A DNA stretch of 64,000 nt from Nocardia brasiliensis ATCC 700358 (GCF_000250675.2 NC_018681.1:2046001-2110000), one strand, 5' to 3'. Numbered from the stretch's first letter, positions 6,820-16,635 are shown. Numbers and translations: made by a program. The notes: generated by a model from the letters alone, not told the origin.

Positions 6820-9498
6820 GTGACCAGCGCAGCCCCTGACAATCCACGTAATCGTGCCGATGCCCTTCCCAAGAGCTGGAACCCCGGCGAGGTAGAGGCC
6901 TCGATGTACGAGCGCTGGGTAGCCGCTGGCTATTTCGAGGCGGACGTCACCAGCGACAAGCCGCCGTACTCCATCGTGCTACCCCCGCCGAACGTCACCG
7001 GTAACCTGCACATCGGCCATGCCCTCGACCACACCCTGATGGACACCCTCACCCGCCGCAAGCGGATGCAGGGCTACGAGGTGCTGTGGCTGCCCGGCAT
7101 GGACCACGCCGGAATCTCCACCCAGACAGTGGTGGAGAAGCAGCTGGCCGTCGACGGCAAGACCAAGGAAGACTTCGGTCGCGAGCTGTTCATCGACAAG
7201 GTGTGGGACTGGAAGCGCGAATCCGGTGGCGCCATCCAGTGGCAGATGCGCGCGCTCGGCGACGGCGTCGACTGGAGCCGGGACCGATTCACCCTCGACG
7301 ACGGCCTGTCCCGCGCCGTGCAGACGATCTTCAAGCGGCTCTACGACGCCGGGCTGATCTACCGCGCCGAGCGATTGGTCAACTGGTCGCCCGCGCTGCG
7401 CACCGCGATCTCCGACATCGAGGTCAAGTACGAGGACGTCGAAGGCGAACTGGTCTCGCTCCGGTACGGCTCGCTCGACGACGACGAACCGCACGTGATC
7501 GTCGCAACCACCCGTGTCGAGACGATGCTCGGCGACACCGCGGTGGCCGTGCACCCGGAGGACCCGCGCTACCGGGCGCTGGTCGGCACCACCCTCGAAC
7601 ACCCCATCACCGGCCGGCAGATCCCGATCATCGCCGACGACTACGTCGATCCCGAGTTCGGTTCCGGCGCAGTGAAGATCACCCCCGCGCACGACCCGAA
7701 CGACTTCGAGATGGGCGTGCGGCACAGCCTGCCGATGCCGAACATCATGGACGAGCGCGGTCGGATCGTCGATACCGGAACCGAATTCGACGGCATGGAC
7801 CGGTTCGAGGCGCGCGTCGCGGTGCGTGAGCGGCTCGCCGCTGAGGGCCGGGTGGTCGCCGAGAAGCGGCCGTACCTGCACAGCGTCGGACATTCCGAGC
7901 GCAGCGGCGAGCCGATCGAACCGCGCCTGTCCATGCAGTGGTGGGTCAAGGTCGAGTCGCTGGCCAAGGCCGCCGGTGACGCGGTGCGCAACGGCGACAC
8001 CGTGATTCACCCGGCCAGCTCCGAGCCGCGCTGGTTCGACTGGGTCGACAACATGCACGACTGGTGCATCTCGCGACAGCTCTGGTGGGGTCACCGCATC
8101 CCGATCTGGTACGGCCCCGAGGGCGAGGTGCTGTGTGTCGGTCCCGACGAGACCGCGCCCGAGGGCTACGTGCAGGACCCGGACGTGCTCGACACCTGGT
8201 TCTCCTCCGGGCTGTGGCCGTTCTCCACGCTGGGCTGGCCCGACGCGACACCGGAACTGGAAAAGTTCTACCCGACGAACGTGCTCGTCACCGGCTACGA
8301 CATCCTGTTCTTCTGGGTGGCCCGGATGATGATGTTCGGCACGTTCGTGGCCGACGACCCGGTGCTCACTGCGGGCAAGAACGGCGCGCGGCAGGTGCCG
8401 TTCAAGGATGTGTTCCTGCACGGCCTGATCCGCGATCAGCACGGCAAGAAGATGTCCAAGTCGCGTGGCAACGGCATCGACCCGCTGGTGTGGATCAACG
8501 AATACGGCGCGGACACAGTGCGTTTCACGCTGGCGCGCGGTGCGCAACCGGGTAGCGACGCGGCGGTCGGTGAGCAGCACGCGCTCGCCTCGCGCAGCTT
8601 CGTCACGAAGCTGTTCAACGCCACCAAGTTCGCGCTCATGAACGGCGCGCACACCGGGGCGCTGCCGGATCGTGCCACGCTCACCGATGCCGACCGCTGG
8701 ATCCTGGACCGGCTCGAAGAGGTGCGCGCCGAAGTGGATTCGGCCTTCGACGCCTACGAGTTCAGCAAGGCCTGCGAGGCGCTGTACCACTTCGCCTGGG
8801 ACGAATTGTGTGACTGGTACCTGGAATTGACCAAGGTGCAGTTCGCGGCCGAGGAAACCCGCGCCGAATCGACCCGGGTGGTGCTCGGCAGCGTGCTGGA
8901 TGCGGTGCTGCGGCTGCTGCACCCGGTCATCCCGTTCGTCACCGAATCGCTGTGGCAGGCGCTGACCGGCGGCGAGTCCCTGGTGGTCGCGGCCTGGCCG
9001 CAGGCCACCGGCGTGCCGACCGATCAGGTTTCCGCGCAACGGGTTTCGGACACCCAGCGGCTCATCACCGAGATCCGCCGGTTCCGCAGCGACCAGGGTC
9101 TGGCGGACAAGCAGAAGGTGGCGGCCAAGCTCAACGGCCTCGACGCCGCCGGGCTGACCGACCTGCACGCACCGGTGGCGAACCTGGCCCGGCTCACCGA
9201 GCCCGGCGCCGATTTCGCGGCGACCGCCTCGCTGGAGGTCCGGTTGAGCGCGGCCACCGTCACGGTGGAACTGGACACCTCCGGCGCCGTCGATCTGGAT
9301 GCCGAACGTCGCCGTCTGGAAAAGGATCTGGGCGTCGCGGAGAAGGAAGTGGCCACCACCACGGCCAAGCTCGGCAACGAGGCCTTCCTCGCCAAGGCGC
9401 CGGAACCGGTGGTCGCCAAGATCAAGACGCGGCAGGAGATCGCCACCGCCGAGGTGGCCCGGATCAGCGCCCGGCTCGCGGAACTGAGCGGCAAATGA
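6820..9498 (+). CDS. valS: Valine--tRNA ligase
   Basis: 892-residue class I aminoacyl-tRNA synthetase that charges tRNA-Val. It has the HIGH motif at residues 64-67 (NLHIGHAL), KMSKS at 544-548, the editing domain with ATTRVETMLGDTA near 230-240, the anticodon-binding domain, and a C-terminal coiled coil (about 830-890). The GTG start is preceded by a -10-like TAGAAT rather than a ribosome site. The last codon overlaps the folC ATG by four bases (ATGA), giving a valS-folC-DUF4233 operon as in Rv2448c-Rv2446c. Confidence 0.98.
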   Translation: MTSAAPDNPRNRADALPKSWNPGEVEASMYERWVAAGYFEADVTSDKPPYSIVLPPPNVTGNLHIGHALDHTLMDTLTRRKRMQGYEVLWLPGMDHAGISTQTVVEKQLAVDGKTKEDFGRELFIDKVWDWKRESGGAIQWQMRALGDGVDWSRDRFTLDDGLSRAVQTIFKRLYDAGLIYRAERLVNWSPALRTAISDIEVKYEDVEGELVSLRYGSLDDDEPHVIVATTRVETMLGDTAVAVHPEDPRYRALVGTTLEHPITGRQIPIIADDYVDPEFGSGAVKITPAHDPNDFEMGVRHSLPMPNIMDERGRIVDTGTEFDGMDRFEARVAVRERLAAEGRVVAEKRPYLHSVGHSERSGEPIEPRLSMQWWVKVESLAKAAGDAVRNGDTVIHPASSEPRWFDWVDNMHDWCISRQLWWGHRIPIWYGPEGEVLCVGPDETAPEGYVQDPDVLDTWFSSGLWPFSTLGWPDATPELEKFYPTNVLVTGYDILFFWVARMMMFGTFVADDPVLTAGKNGARQVPFKDVFLHGLIRDQHGKKMSKSRGNGIDPLVWINEYGADTVRFTLARGAQPGSDAAVGEQHALASRSFVTKLFNATKFALMNGAHTGALPDRATLTDADRWILDRLEEVRAEVDSAFDAYEFSKACEALYHFAWDELCDWYLELTKVQFAAEETRAESTRVVLGSVLDAVLRLLHPVIPFVTESLWQALTGGESLVVAAWPQATGVPTDQVSAQRVSDTQRLITEIRRFRSDQGLADKQKVAAKLNGLDAAGLTDLHAPVANLARLTEPGADFAATASLEVRLSAATVTVELDTSGAVDLDAERRRLEKDLGVAEKEVATTTAKLGNEAFLAKAPEPVVAKIKTRQEIATAEVARISARLAELSGK

Positions 9499-10964
9499 AC
9501 CACGAACCGGAGCCGCAATACGGCGACGAACTGCGGCACCCGGCGGCGGGGCCGCGGCTGAGTTCCGGTCCGTCGCCGGTCGAACTCGCCGAAATGGCGC
9601 TGGTGGAAGCCGAACTCGACACCCGCTGGCCGGAAACCAAGATCGAGCCGTCGCTCACCCGGATCGCCACCCTGATGGATCTGCTCGGCTCGCCGCAGCA
9701 CAGCTATCCGGCGATCCATGTGGCGGGCACCAACGGCAAGACCTCGGTGACCCGGATGATCGACGCCCTGCTCACCGCGCTGCACCGGCGCACGGGCCGG
9801 ATCACCAGCCCGCACTTGCAACTGGCCACCGAGCGGATCAGCATCGACAACGCGCCGATCAGCCCGGCCCAGTATGTGGAGACCTACCGCGAGCTGGTGC
9901 CGTTCATCGAGATGATCGACGCGCAGTCGGCCGACGCGGGCGGCCCGCCGATGAGCAAGTTCGAGGTGCTCACCGGCATGGCGTACGCCGCGTTCGCCGA
10001 AGCGCCGATCGATGTCGCGGTGGTGGAGACCGGCCTGGGCGGCACCTGGGACGCCACCAATGTGATCGATGGGCAGATCGCGGTGATCACCCCGATCGGC
10101 ATGGACCACACCGACTTTCTCGGCACCGATCTCACCAGCATCGCGGGGGAGAAGGCCGGCATCATCAAACGCGCACCGGACCTGCTGATTCCGCGCGACA
10201 CCGTCGCGATCATCGCGGAACAGGACCCGGAGGCGATGGATGTGCTGCTGCGCCGCGCCGTCGAGGTCGACGCCGCGGTGGCCCGCGAGGGCGGCGAATT
10301 CCGGGTGCTCGCCCGGCAGATCGCGGTCGGCGGCCAGCAGCTCGAATTACAGGGCCTCGGTGGCGTTTACGACGAGATCTTCCTGCCGCTGCACGGCGAG
10401 CACCAGGCGCGCAACGCGGTACTCGCGCTCGCCGCGGTCGAGGCCTTCTTCGGCGCCGGCGCCGACCGGCAGCTCGACATCGACGCCGTGCGTGCGGGTT
10501 TCGCGAATGTGACCAGTCCGGGCCGGCTCGAGCGGATGCGCAACGCGCCGACCATCTTCATCGACGCCGCGCACAATCCCGCGGGCGCGCAGGCCCTCGC
10601 GGCCACCCTCACCGCGGAGTTCGACTTCCGTAAGCTGGTCGGTGTGGTCGCGGTACTGGCAGACAAGGACGCCGACGGCATCCTCAGCGCGCTGGAGCCG
10701 GTGTTCGACGAAATCGTCGTGACCAACAACGGTTCCCCGCGCGCGATGGACGTGGACGTGCTCGCCGATCTCGCGGTCCAGCGCTTCGGCGACGAGCGCG
10801 TGATCACCGCCTCGACCCTGCCGGACGCGCTGGAGTCCGCCATCGCCATCGCCGAGGAGGTCGGCGAGGCCGGGGAGATGGTGTCCGGCGCGGGCGTCGT
10901 GGTGACCGGCTCGGTGGTGACCGCGGGCGCGACGCGCGCACTGTTCGGAAAGGACCCGGCATGA
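9495..10964 (+). CDS. folC: Bifunctional folylpolyglutamate synthase / dihydrofolate synthase
   Basis: 489 residues. FolC adds glutamate to dihydropteroate and folates in an ATP-dependent Mur-ligase-type reaction. The P-loop AGTNGKTSV lies near residue 77-85. The central ATP/Mg motifs (VETGLGGTWDATN, MDHTDFLG, EKAGIIK) and the C-terminal Mur domain (DAAHNPAGA) are all present. The ATG at 9495 overlaps the valS stop; a longer frame that opens at 8952 is only valS read in another frame. It ends in a four-base overlap with the next membrane-protein gene. Confidence 0.96.
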   Translation: MNHEPEPQYGDELRHPAAGPRLSSGPSPVELAEMALVEAELDTRWPETKIEPSLTRIATLMDLLGSPQHSYPAIHVAGTNGKTSVTRMIDALLTALHRRTGRITSPHLQLATERISIDNAPISPAQYVETYRELVPFIEMIDAQSADAGGPPMSKFEVLTGMAYAAFAEAPIDVAVVETGLGGTWDATNVIDGQIAVITPIGMDHTDFLGTDLTSIAGEKAGIIKRAPDLLIPRDTVAIIAEQDPEAMDVLLRRAVEVDAAVAREGGEFRVLARQIAVGGQQLELQGLGGVYDEIFLPLHGEHQARNAVLALAAVEAFFGAGADRQLDIDAVRAGFANVTSPGRLERMRNAPTIFIDAAHNPAGAQALAATLTAEFDFRKLVGVVAVLADKDADGILSALEPVFDEIVVTNNGSPRAMDVDVLADLAVQRFGDERVITASTLPDALESAIAIAEEVGEAGEMVSGAGVVVTGSVVTAGATRALFGKDPA

Positions 10965-11368
10965 CCGACGAGACCGGTTCGGTGCCACCGCCCGCCACGG
11001 ACCCGTGGAAGGGTTTCCGCGGCGTCATGGCGGGCACCCTCGTGCTCGAGGCGATCGTGGTGCTGCTCGCGCTGCCGGTCGTCGGTTCGGTCGGCGGCGG
11101 GGTGACCTGGTGGTCGGGGACCTACCTCGTCGTGCTCGCCCTCGTGATGTTCCTCGGCGCCGGACTGCAGGGCCGCCCCTGGGCGATGCCGTTCAATCTG
11201 GGCCTGCAGGTTCTGGTGTTGCTCGGCACCTTCATCCATCTCTCCATCGGCATCATCGGCATCGTCTTCGCCGTGGTGTGGGGCTTCATCCTGGTGCTGC
11301 GCGCCGACGTGCGCGGCCGGATCGAGAAGGGTTTGCTGCCGAGCCAGCGGCTCCCGCGTTCCTCCTGA
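10961..11368 (+). CDS. DUF4233 membrane protein (Rv2446c-like)
   Basis: 135 residues with about four hydrophobic helices (residues 27-45, 50-67, 77-95, 97-113) and a charged C-terminal tail. DUF4233 proteins sit directly after folC in mycobacteria and relatives and have no assigned function. It is coupled to folC by an ATGA overlap. Confidence 0.88.
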   Translation: MTDETGSVPPPATDPWKGFRGVMAGTLVLEAIVVLLALPVVGSVGGGVTWWSGTYLVVLALVMFLGAGLQGRPWAMPFNLGLQVLVLLGTFIHLSIGIIGIVFAVVWGFILVLRADVRGRIEKGLLPSQRLPRSS

Positions 11369-11438
11369 ATCGGGCTTCGCCAAGGTCCGCCGTGTTCGCG
11401 ACCGAACCGCGGGTTCGGTACCCGGTGGGGGTGCCGGT

Positions 11439-11444
11439 TAGAGT
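11439..11444 (+). promoter_or_regulatory. -10 element of ndk, probably leaderless
   Basis: TAGAGT lies six bases before the ndk GTG start with no ribosome site between. This suggests its own leaderless promoter, apart from the valS operon, which ends 82 bp upstream. Confidence 0.5.
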
Positions 11445-11450
11445 GTCGCC

Positions 11451-11867
11451 GTGACTGAGCAGACGTTGGTACTCATCAAGCCGGACGGTGTGGCCCGTGG
11501 CCTCGTCGGCGAGGTGCTGGTACGCATCGAGCGCAAGGGCCTGAAGATCGCGGCTCTCGAACTGAAGCATGTGTCCGAGGACCTGGCCAAGGGCCACTAC
11601 GCCGAGCACGCCGAGAAGCCGTTCTTCGGCTCCCTGATCGAATTCATCACCTCCGGTCCGGTCGTCGCGGCCATCCTGGAGGGGCCGCGCGCCATCGCGG
11701 CGTTCCGGCAGCTCGCCGGCGGCACCGACCCGGTCGAGAAGGCCGTGCCCGGCAGCGTGCGGGGCGACTTCGCCCTGGAGACCCAGGAGAACCTGGTGCA
11801 CGGGTCCGATTCGCCCGAATCCGCCAAACGAGAGATTGCTCTCTGGTTCCCGGAGTTCCGCATTTAA
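11451..11867 (+). CDS. ndk: Nucleoside-diphosphate kinase
   Basis: 138 residues, the normal family length. It passes the gamma phosphate of ATP to NDPs through a phosphohistidine. It shows the N-terminal LIKPDGV motif and the active-site histidine H117 in NLVHGSDS. It is the Rv2445c homologue in conserved order between folC/DUF4233 and rne. A second, divergent NDK-fold protein is encoded at 29845. Confidence 0.97.
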   Translation: MTEQTLVLIKPDGVARGLVGEVLVRIERKGLKIAALELKHVSEDLAKGHYAEHAEKPFFGSLIEFITSGPVVAAILEGPRAIAAFRQLAGGTDPVEKAVPGSVRGDFALETQENLVHGSDSPESAKREIALWFPEFRI

Positions 11868-12406
11868 CCGACAGTTGCCGACCCCGCCCGGTCGCGCGCG
11901 ACCGCCGCGGCCGGGCCATCGACACCCATGGCAACAGCGCCTCCGGCGTGCGGCGAAGCCGAGCGTCAGCGCAGCGAAGCTTATGAGTGAGCGCAGCGTA
12001 GCCGTGCGCCGCGGCGTACTTGCCGCGCGTGGTGTGGGATACTTGGAAGCGGTTGCTGTTGATGCCGACTGTTCGCGCAGGTACGCGGATGATCGGGACG
12101 ATCGCAACCGGATGACACACCGCGGTTCGATGCCGATCATCGCTGCCACGGACAAAAGGCCCGGTTGCTGGGGCCCGCTGTTCGCGTCGGCACGCTGGAT
12201 GAGCGCTCACACCGTGGAGTTCAGCCAACAGCCAGGCGCCGCGTGACCAGTTAGCCCAACCGACGATCGACATGGTGATAACCGGACATGCGGGGCGAGA
12301 CCAGATGACCTTGCGCCGAGCGGCGTGAGGCGAACGGACAGTGCCCCCGCGTCGGCCGCGTCACTCCTTACCGGGAGGGACGCGCCCGGGGGTCCGAGGA
12401 GACTTC
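11868..12406 (+). promoter_or_regulatory. Long rne leader with putative promoter and hairpins
   Basis: This 539-bp stretch has no credible gene; the open frame at 11836-12246 overlaps the end of ndk and has no family or codon support. A self-complementary CGGTCGCGCGCGACCG lies at 11889-11904. An imperfect direct repeat (cagcgcagcga / gagcgcagcgt) lies near 11970-12000. An extended -10, TGGGATACT (12035-12043), would give a leader of about 360 nt before the RNase E start. Long leaders are used for RNase E autocontrol in E. coli; the same role here is inference. Confidence 0.45.
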
Positions 12407-15400
12407 GTGGCCGAACAAGAGCCATCGGGAACAACACCACAGGATGCGGAACAATTGCCGGAGCGGATCCGAGTTCATGCACTCGCCAAGCGCCTGGGAG
12501 TAACGAGCAAGCGCATCCTGGCCAAGCTCACCGAGCTGGGAGCTGACGCGCGCAGCGCGCAATCCAACGTCGACCGGGCGATCGCGGAATCCGTCCGCGA
12601 CGCGCTCGGCCCGCCGGAGGGGGAGACCCCCGCGGCGACCGCCGCGCCCCAAGCCGCCGAGACTCCTGCTGCCACGGCGGACGAAACCCCGGCTGCCCCG
12701 GCCGCGGAAACCCCGGCGCCCGCCGCCGCAGCTCCGGTCGAGCAGCAGGCCGAGATCGTCGAGTCGCAGCCGAGCCGGGGCCACGGCGGCCTCGTCTTCT
12801 CCGCGCCGGACCCGATCGTCGGGTCGGCCGGCGCCGAGCGGCCGAGCGAGGTCGCGCACCAGCCGTCGATCCAGCTGTTCACCCATCCCGTCCGGGAAGA
12901 GCCGCACGTCGCCGCGCCGGTGGTCTTCGAGTCCGCCGCCGTGGTGCAGGCGCCGCTGTTCCTGCCGCCGGATGCCGCCGCGGCCGAGCAGGCCCGCCGC
13001 AAGCGCCGTACCGAGCGGGAGACCCGCCGCGAAGAGCCCGTGGTCGAGCAGGTCGAGGAAGAGCCCGAGACCGTCGAGGACGAGCAGGACACCGCCGACC
13101 AGCAGAACGACGCCGACGATCAGCCGCGCCGCAGGCGGCGGGGCCGCCGGGGCCGGGGCCGCGGTCGTGGCGAACAGCACAGCGACTCCGACGACGAGAA
13201 CGACAACGACGGCGAGGCCGAGTCGGATACCGACGACGAGCAGCCCGCCGAGAACGCCGATACCGCGGAGTCGGCCGATGCGGCCGACGACAACGCCGAT
13301 GCCGACGACGACGAGAACGCGGGCGACGGCTCCAGCCGCCGCCGGCGTCGGCGCCGTCGGCGCAAGGTCGCCGGTGATTCCGGTGATGCCGCCGACGTCA
13401 CCGAGGACGACCCGCCGAACACCGTCGTGCACGAGCGCGAACCGCGGAACAAGAGCCGCAGCCGCGCCACCACGGTCGACGAGGTGCAGGGCATCACCGG
13501 TTCCACCCGGTTGGAGGCCAAGCGGCAGCGCCGGCGCGACGGCCGCGAGGCCGGTCGGCGCCGCCCGCCGATCCTGACCGAGTCGGAGTTCCTGGCCCGC
13601 CGTGAGGCGGTCGACCGGGTGATGGTGGTGCGCGAGAAGGCGTTCCCGGACCATCCGACCGCGACGCAGGTCGCGGTGCTCGAGGACAACATCCTGGTCG
13701 AGCACTTCGTCACCAGCACCGGGTCCGCGTCCATGGTGGGCAACGTCTACCTCGGCAAGGTGCAGAACGTGCTGCCCAGCATGGAGGCGGCGTTCGTCGA
13801 CATCGGCCGCGGCCGCAACGGCGTGCTGTACGCGGGCGAGGTGAACTGGGAGGCCGCCGGGCTCGGTGGCAAGGAACGCAAGATCGAGCAGGCGCTCAAG
13901 CCCGGCGATCAGGTGCTCGTGCAGGTCTCGAAGGATCCGGTCGGGCACAAGGGTGCCCGGCTGACCACGCAGATCAGCCTGGCCGGCCGCTTCCTCGTGT
14001 ACGTGCCGGGCGGCACGTCCACCGGTATCAGCCGCAAACTGCCCGATACCGAGCGCAAGCGGCTCAAGGAGATCCTGCGCGACATCGTGCCCAACGACGC
14101 GGGCGTGATCATCCGCACCGCGTCCGAAGGCGTGGCCGAGGCGGAACTGGCCCGCGACGTCGAACGCCTGCAGGCCACCTGGCGCACCATCGAGAAGGCC
14201 GCCGAGGGCAAGAACGACGGCGCGCCCAAGACGCTGTACGAAGAGCCGGACCTGTTGGTCAAGGTCATCCGCGACCTGTTCAACGAGGACTTCTCGAAGC
14301 TCGTCATCGAGGGTGACCGGGCCTGGAGCACGGTCGAGAAGTACATCGGCACCGTCGCGCCGGAGATGCTCGCCCGGGTCGCCCGGCACGAGAACAACGG
14401 CGTGGACGTGTTCGAGACGTACCGTATCGACGAGCAGCTCGCCAAGGCGCTCGATCGCAAGGTGTGGCTGCCCTCGGGCGGCACCCTGGTGATCGACCGC
14501 ACCGAGGCGATGACCGTGGTCGACGTGAACACCGGCAAGTTCACCGGCGCCGGCGGCAGCAACCTGGAAGAGACGGTCACCCGCAACAACCTGGAGGCGG
14601 CCGAGGAGATCGTGCGCCAGATGCGGTTGCGCGATATCGGCGGCATGATCGTCGTCGACTTCATCGACATGGTGCTCGAGTCGAACCGGGACCTGGTGCT
14701 GCGCAGGCTGACCGAGGCGCTGGGCCGGGACCGCACCCGGCATCAGGTGTCCGAGGTGACCTCGCTCGGCTTGGTGCAGATGACCAGGAAGAAGCTGGGC
14801 ACCGGCCTGGTCGAGGCGTTCTCCACCACGTGTGAGCACTGCCACGGTCGCGGCATCCTGGTGCACGCGTACCCCGTGGAGCCGTCCTCCGGCGAGGAGA
14901 GCGCGAGCCGCGGCACCCGGGAAACCGGGTCGCGTCGTCGTCGCGGTCGCGACAAGGGCGCCGCTCCGGCGGCACCCGCGGCCGCCGCCAACGGCACCGC
15001 GGTCGCGGAGTCCGAGGAGGACATCGCGGTCAAGCGGGCCCATCCGGTCGCGCTGGCGATGGCGGCCCACCACGGTGAGGACGCGGCGCCTGAGGAGCCG
15101 AAGGCGGTCGAGGCCGAGTCGGGCCCGGTCGATACCGGAGCGGGTTCCGCTGCGGCCGATTCCGCTGACCAGGCATCGGCGGTCGAGACCCCCGTGGCCG
15201 AGCCGGAACACGCCACCGCTGCCGACGAGGTGACCGAGGCCGTCACCACCGAGGCCGTGGTCGCCGTGCCCGCGCAGGACGAGGAGACCGAACCGGCCGA
15301 GGTCGTCGAGGTCGAGACGCGCACACAGGCCCCGGTCGCACCGGAGCCGGTCGCTGCCGAGGCAAAGGCCCCTGAGCCGGTCGCTGCCGAGGCAAAGGGA

Positions 15401-15667
15401 GCAGAGCCGAAGGCTGCCGACAACCATGCGGTGACCAACGGCGCGCCGGAACCGGCGCCGCGCCCCGCCCGGCGGCGTCGGGTGGCCCGTTCGGTGTCCG
15501 CGCCCGCCGCGGACAGCAGCGGCGCGGTGTTCGTGCTGCCGACCGCGGAGCACGCGCCCGCGCCCGCCGTCGACTACACGGCGGATGTCCCGGTCGTGGT
15601 GCCGGAGCGCAGGCCGCGGCGGCGTGCGGTCGGGCGTCCCGCGGGGCCGCCGCCGGACGAGTCGTAA
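12407..15667 (+). CDS. rne: Ribonuclease E/G family endoribonuclease
   Basis: 1086-residue RNase E/G, the main single-strand RNA endonuclease of the degradosome. The N-terminal part (residues 20-60, RIRVHALAKRLGVTSKRILA) resembles an IF2 N-terminal domain. Next come long acidic and arginine-rich disordered segments (about 200-380), the S1 domain near 450, and the catalytic DNase I-like region with metal-binding D706 (VVDVNTGKF) and D751 (VVDFIDM). The zinc link is C809/C812 (TTCEHCHGRG), and the tail is alanine/glutamate-rich. The GTG at 12407 follows GAGGAGA. It is the Rv2444c homologue in conserved order. Confidence 0.95.
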   Translation: MAEQEPSGTTPQDAEQLPERIRVHALAKRLGVTSKRILAKLTELGADARSAQSNVDRAIAESVRDALGPPEGETPAATAAPQAAETPAATADETPAAPAAETPAPAAAAPVEQQAEIVESQPSRGHGGLVFSAPDPIVGSAGAERPSEVAHQPSIQLFTHPVREEPHVAAPVVFESAAVVQAPLFLPPDAAAAEQARRKRRTERETRREEPVVEQVEEEPETVEDEQDTADQQNDADDQPRRRRRGRRGRGRGRGEQHSDSDDENDNDGEAESDTDDEQPAENADTAESADAADDNADADDDENAGDGSSRRRRRRRRRKVAGDSGDAADVTEDDPPNTVVHEREPRNKSRSRATTVDEVQGITGSTRLEAKRQRRRDGREAGRRRPPILTESEFLARREAVDRVMVVREKAFPDHPTATQVAVLEDNILVEHFVTSTGSASMVGNVYLGKVQNVLPSMEAAFVDIGRGRNGVLYAGEVNWEAAGLGGKERKIEQALKPGDQVLVQVSKDPVGHKGARLTTQISLAGRFLVYVPGGTSTGISRKLPDTERKRLKEILRDIVPNDAGVIIRTASEGVAEAELARDVERLQATWRTIEKAAEGKNDGAPKTLYEEPDLLVKVIRDLFNEDFSKLVIEGDRAWSTVEKYIGTVAPEMLARVARHENNGVDVFETYRIDEQLAKALDRKVWLPSGGTLVIDRTEAMTVVDVNTGKFTGAGGSNLEETVTRNNLEAAEEIVRQMRLRDIGGMIVVDFIDMVLESNRDLVLRRLTEALGRDRTRHQVSEVTSLGLVQMTRKKLGTGLVEAFSTTCEHCHGRGILVHAYPVEPSSGEESASRGTRETGSRRRRGRDKGAAPAAPAAAANGTAVAESEEDIAVKRAHPVALAMAAHHGEDAAPEEPKAVEAESGPVDTGAGSAAADSADQASAVETPVAEPEHATAADEVTEAVTTEAVVAVPAQDEETEPAEVVEVETRTQAPVAPEPVAAEAKAPEPVAAEAKGAEPKAADNHAVTNGAPEPAPRPARRRRVARSVSAPAADSSGAVFVLPTAEHAPAPAVDYTADVPVVVPERRPRRRAVGRPAGPPPDES

Positions 15668-15686
15668 CAGCTGATTCGTCAGCCTG

Positions 15687-15731
15687 ATTCGGCCGGTCGC
15701 ACCCGCGGGGTACGACCGGCCGAATCGTTTG
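15687..15731 (+). terminator. Terminator hairpin after rne
   Basis: A perfect 13-bp stem (15687-15699 with 15713-15725) is followed by CGTTTG, 20 bp after the rne stop. The T run is short, so termination may be partial. Confidence 0.65.
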
Positions 15732-16007
15732 CCGGTGGGCGGTTTCGTCGGGCCGCACCGCGCCGCGCAGACCGCGGCCGGCCCGGCTGCCTGGGACCGA
15801 AACCCCTGGCCGCCGAGTTGCTCGCGGGCTGCCGACGGCCGGATTGTGTCGTTGCCGGGGTGCTCTGGTAACCTTGGTCGGTCGCTGCCTGGCGATGGGC
15901 GTTATACCACGCCCCGCGCAGCAAGCCAGCCAAGAACATCTCGCGTCGCGAACTTGCGCCGCGAGAAGAAACATGACTGTACTTATTCGAGTGGAGGAAG
16001 CCGACCG
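15732..16007 (+). promoter_or_regulatory. rplU-rpmA promoter and leader
   Basis: An extended -10 TGGTAACCT (hexamer 15869-15874) gives a leader of about 130 nt before rplU. The leader can fold a GC-rich hairpin (ctcgcg ... cgcgag, about 15948-15976) ahead of the ribosome site GTGGAGGAAG. Autoregulatory leaders are common for ribosomal-protein operons; here only the structure is seen. No gene is supported in this stretch. Confidence 0.45.
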
Positions 16008-16319
16008 ATGGCAACGTACGCGATCGTCAAGACCGGCGGAAAGCAGTACAAGGTCGCGGTCGGTGACCTGGTGAAGGTCGAGAAGATCGAGGGTAAGCCG
16101 GGCACGTCCGTCTCCCTGGATCCGGTTCTCGTCGTCGACGGGGCAGACCTGACCACCGACGCCGCCAAGCTGGCCAAGGTCTCCGTGGCCGCGGAGGTCG
16201 TCGAGCAGACCAAGGGCCCGAAGATCCGCATCCACAAGTTCAAGAACAAGACCGGCTACCACAAGCGTCAGGGTCACCGTCAGCCGCTGACGGTCATCAA
16301 GGTCACCGGCATCAAGTAA
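16008..16319 (+). CDS. rplU: 50S ribosomal protein L21
   Basis: 103 residues, with the full L21 pattern starting MATYAIVKTGGKQYKV and ending HRQPLTVIKVTGI. It binds 23S rRNA in the large subunit. It is preceded by GGAGGAAG and followed 22 bp later by rpmA, the usual pair. Confidence 0.98.
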   Translation: MATYAIVKTGGKQYKVAVGDLVKVEKIEGKPGTSVSLDPVLVVDGADLTTDAAKLAKVSVAAEVVEQTKGPKIRIHKFKNKTGYHKRQGHRQPLTVIKVTGIK

Positions 16320-16341
16320 GACATCCCGAGGAGATTCAGCT

Positions 16342-16608
16342 ATGGCACACAAGAAGGGTGCATCCAGCTCCCGGAACGGTCGCGATTCCAACGCCCAGCG
16401 ACTCGGCGTGAAGCGCTTCGGCGGCCAGAAGGTCAACGCGGGCGAGATCCTGGTGCGTCAGCGTGGCACCCACTTCCACCCCGGCGTGAACGTCGGCCGT
16501 GGCGGTGACGACACCCTGTTCGCCCTCGCGGCGGGCGCCGTCGAGTTCGGCACCAAGCGTGGACGCAAGACCGTCAACATCGTCGTCGCGGAGCCGGTCG
16601 AGGCCTAG
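16342..16608 (+). CDS. rpmA: 50S ribosomal protein L27
   Basis: 88 residues; N terminus MAHKKGASSSRNGRDSNAQR and the GTHFHPGVNVGRGGDDTLFA core are diagnostic of L27, whose N-terminal tail reaches the peptidyl-transferase centre. The ribosome site GAGGAG is just upstream. It ends the rplU-rpmA operon before a terminator. Confidence 0.98.
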   Translation: MAHKKGASSSRNGRDSNAQRLGVKRFGGQKVNAGEILVRQRGTHFHPGVNVGRGGDDTLFALAAGAVEFGTKRGRKTVNIVVAEPVEA

Positions 16609-16635
16609 GCCTTACCTCTCCAGACAACAGCCGAG

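Noticed and set aside
11836..12246. Possible gene of 136 residues between ndk and rne
   Set aside because: Starts inside ndk, has no homology-like pattern, and ends near the rne promoter region.
12368..15553. 1061-residue minus-strand open frame opposite rne
   Set aside because: Arises from the codon bias of rne; no motifs and no start context.
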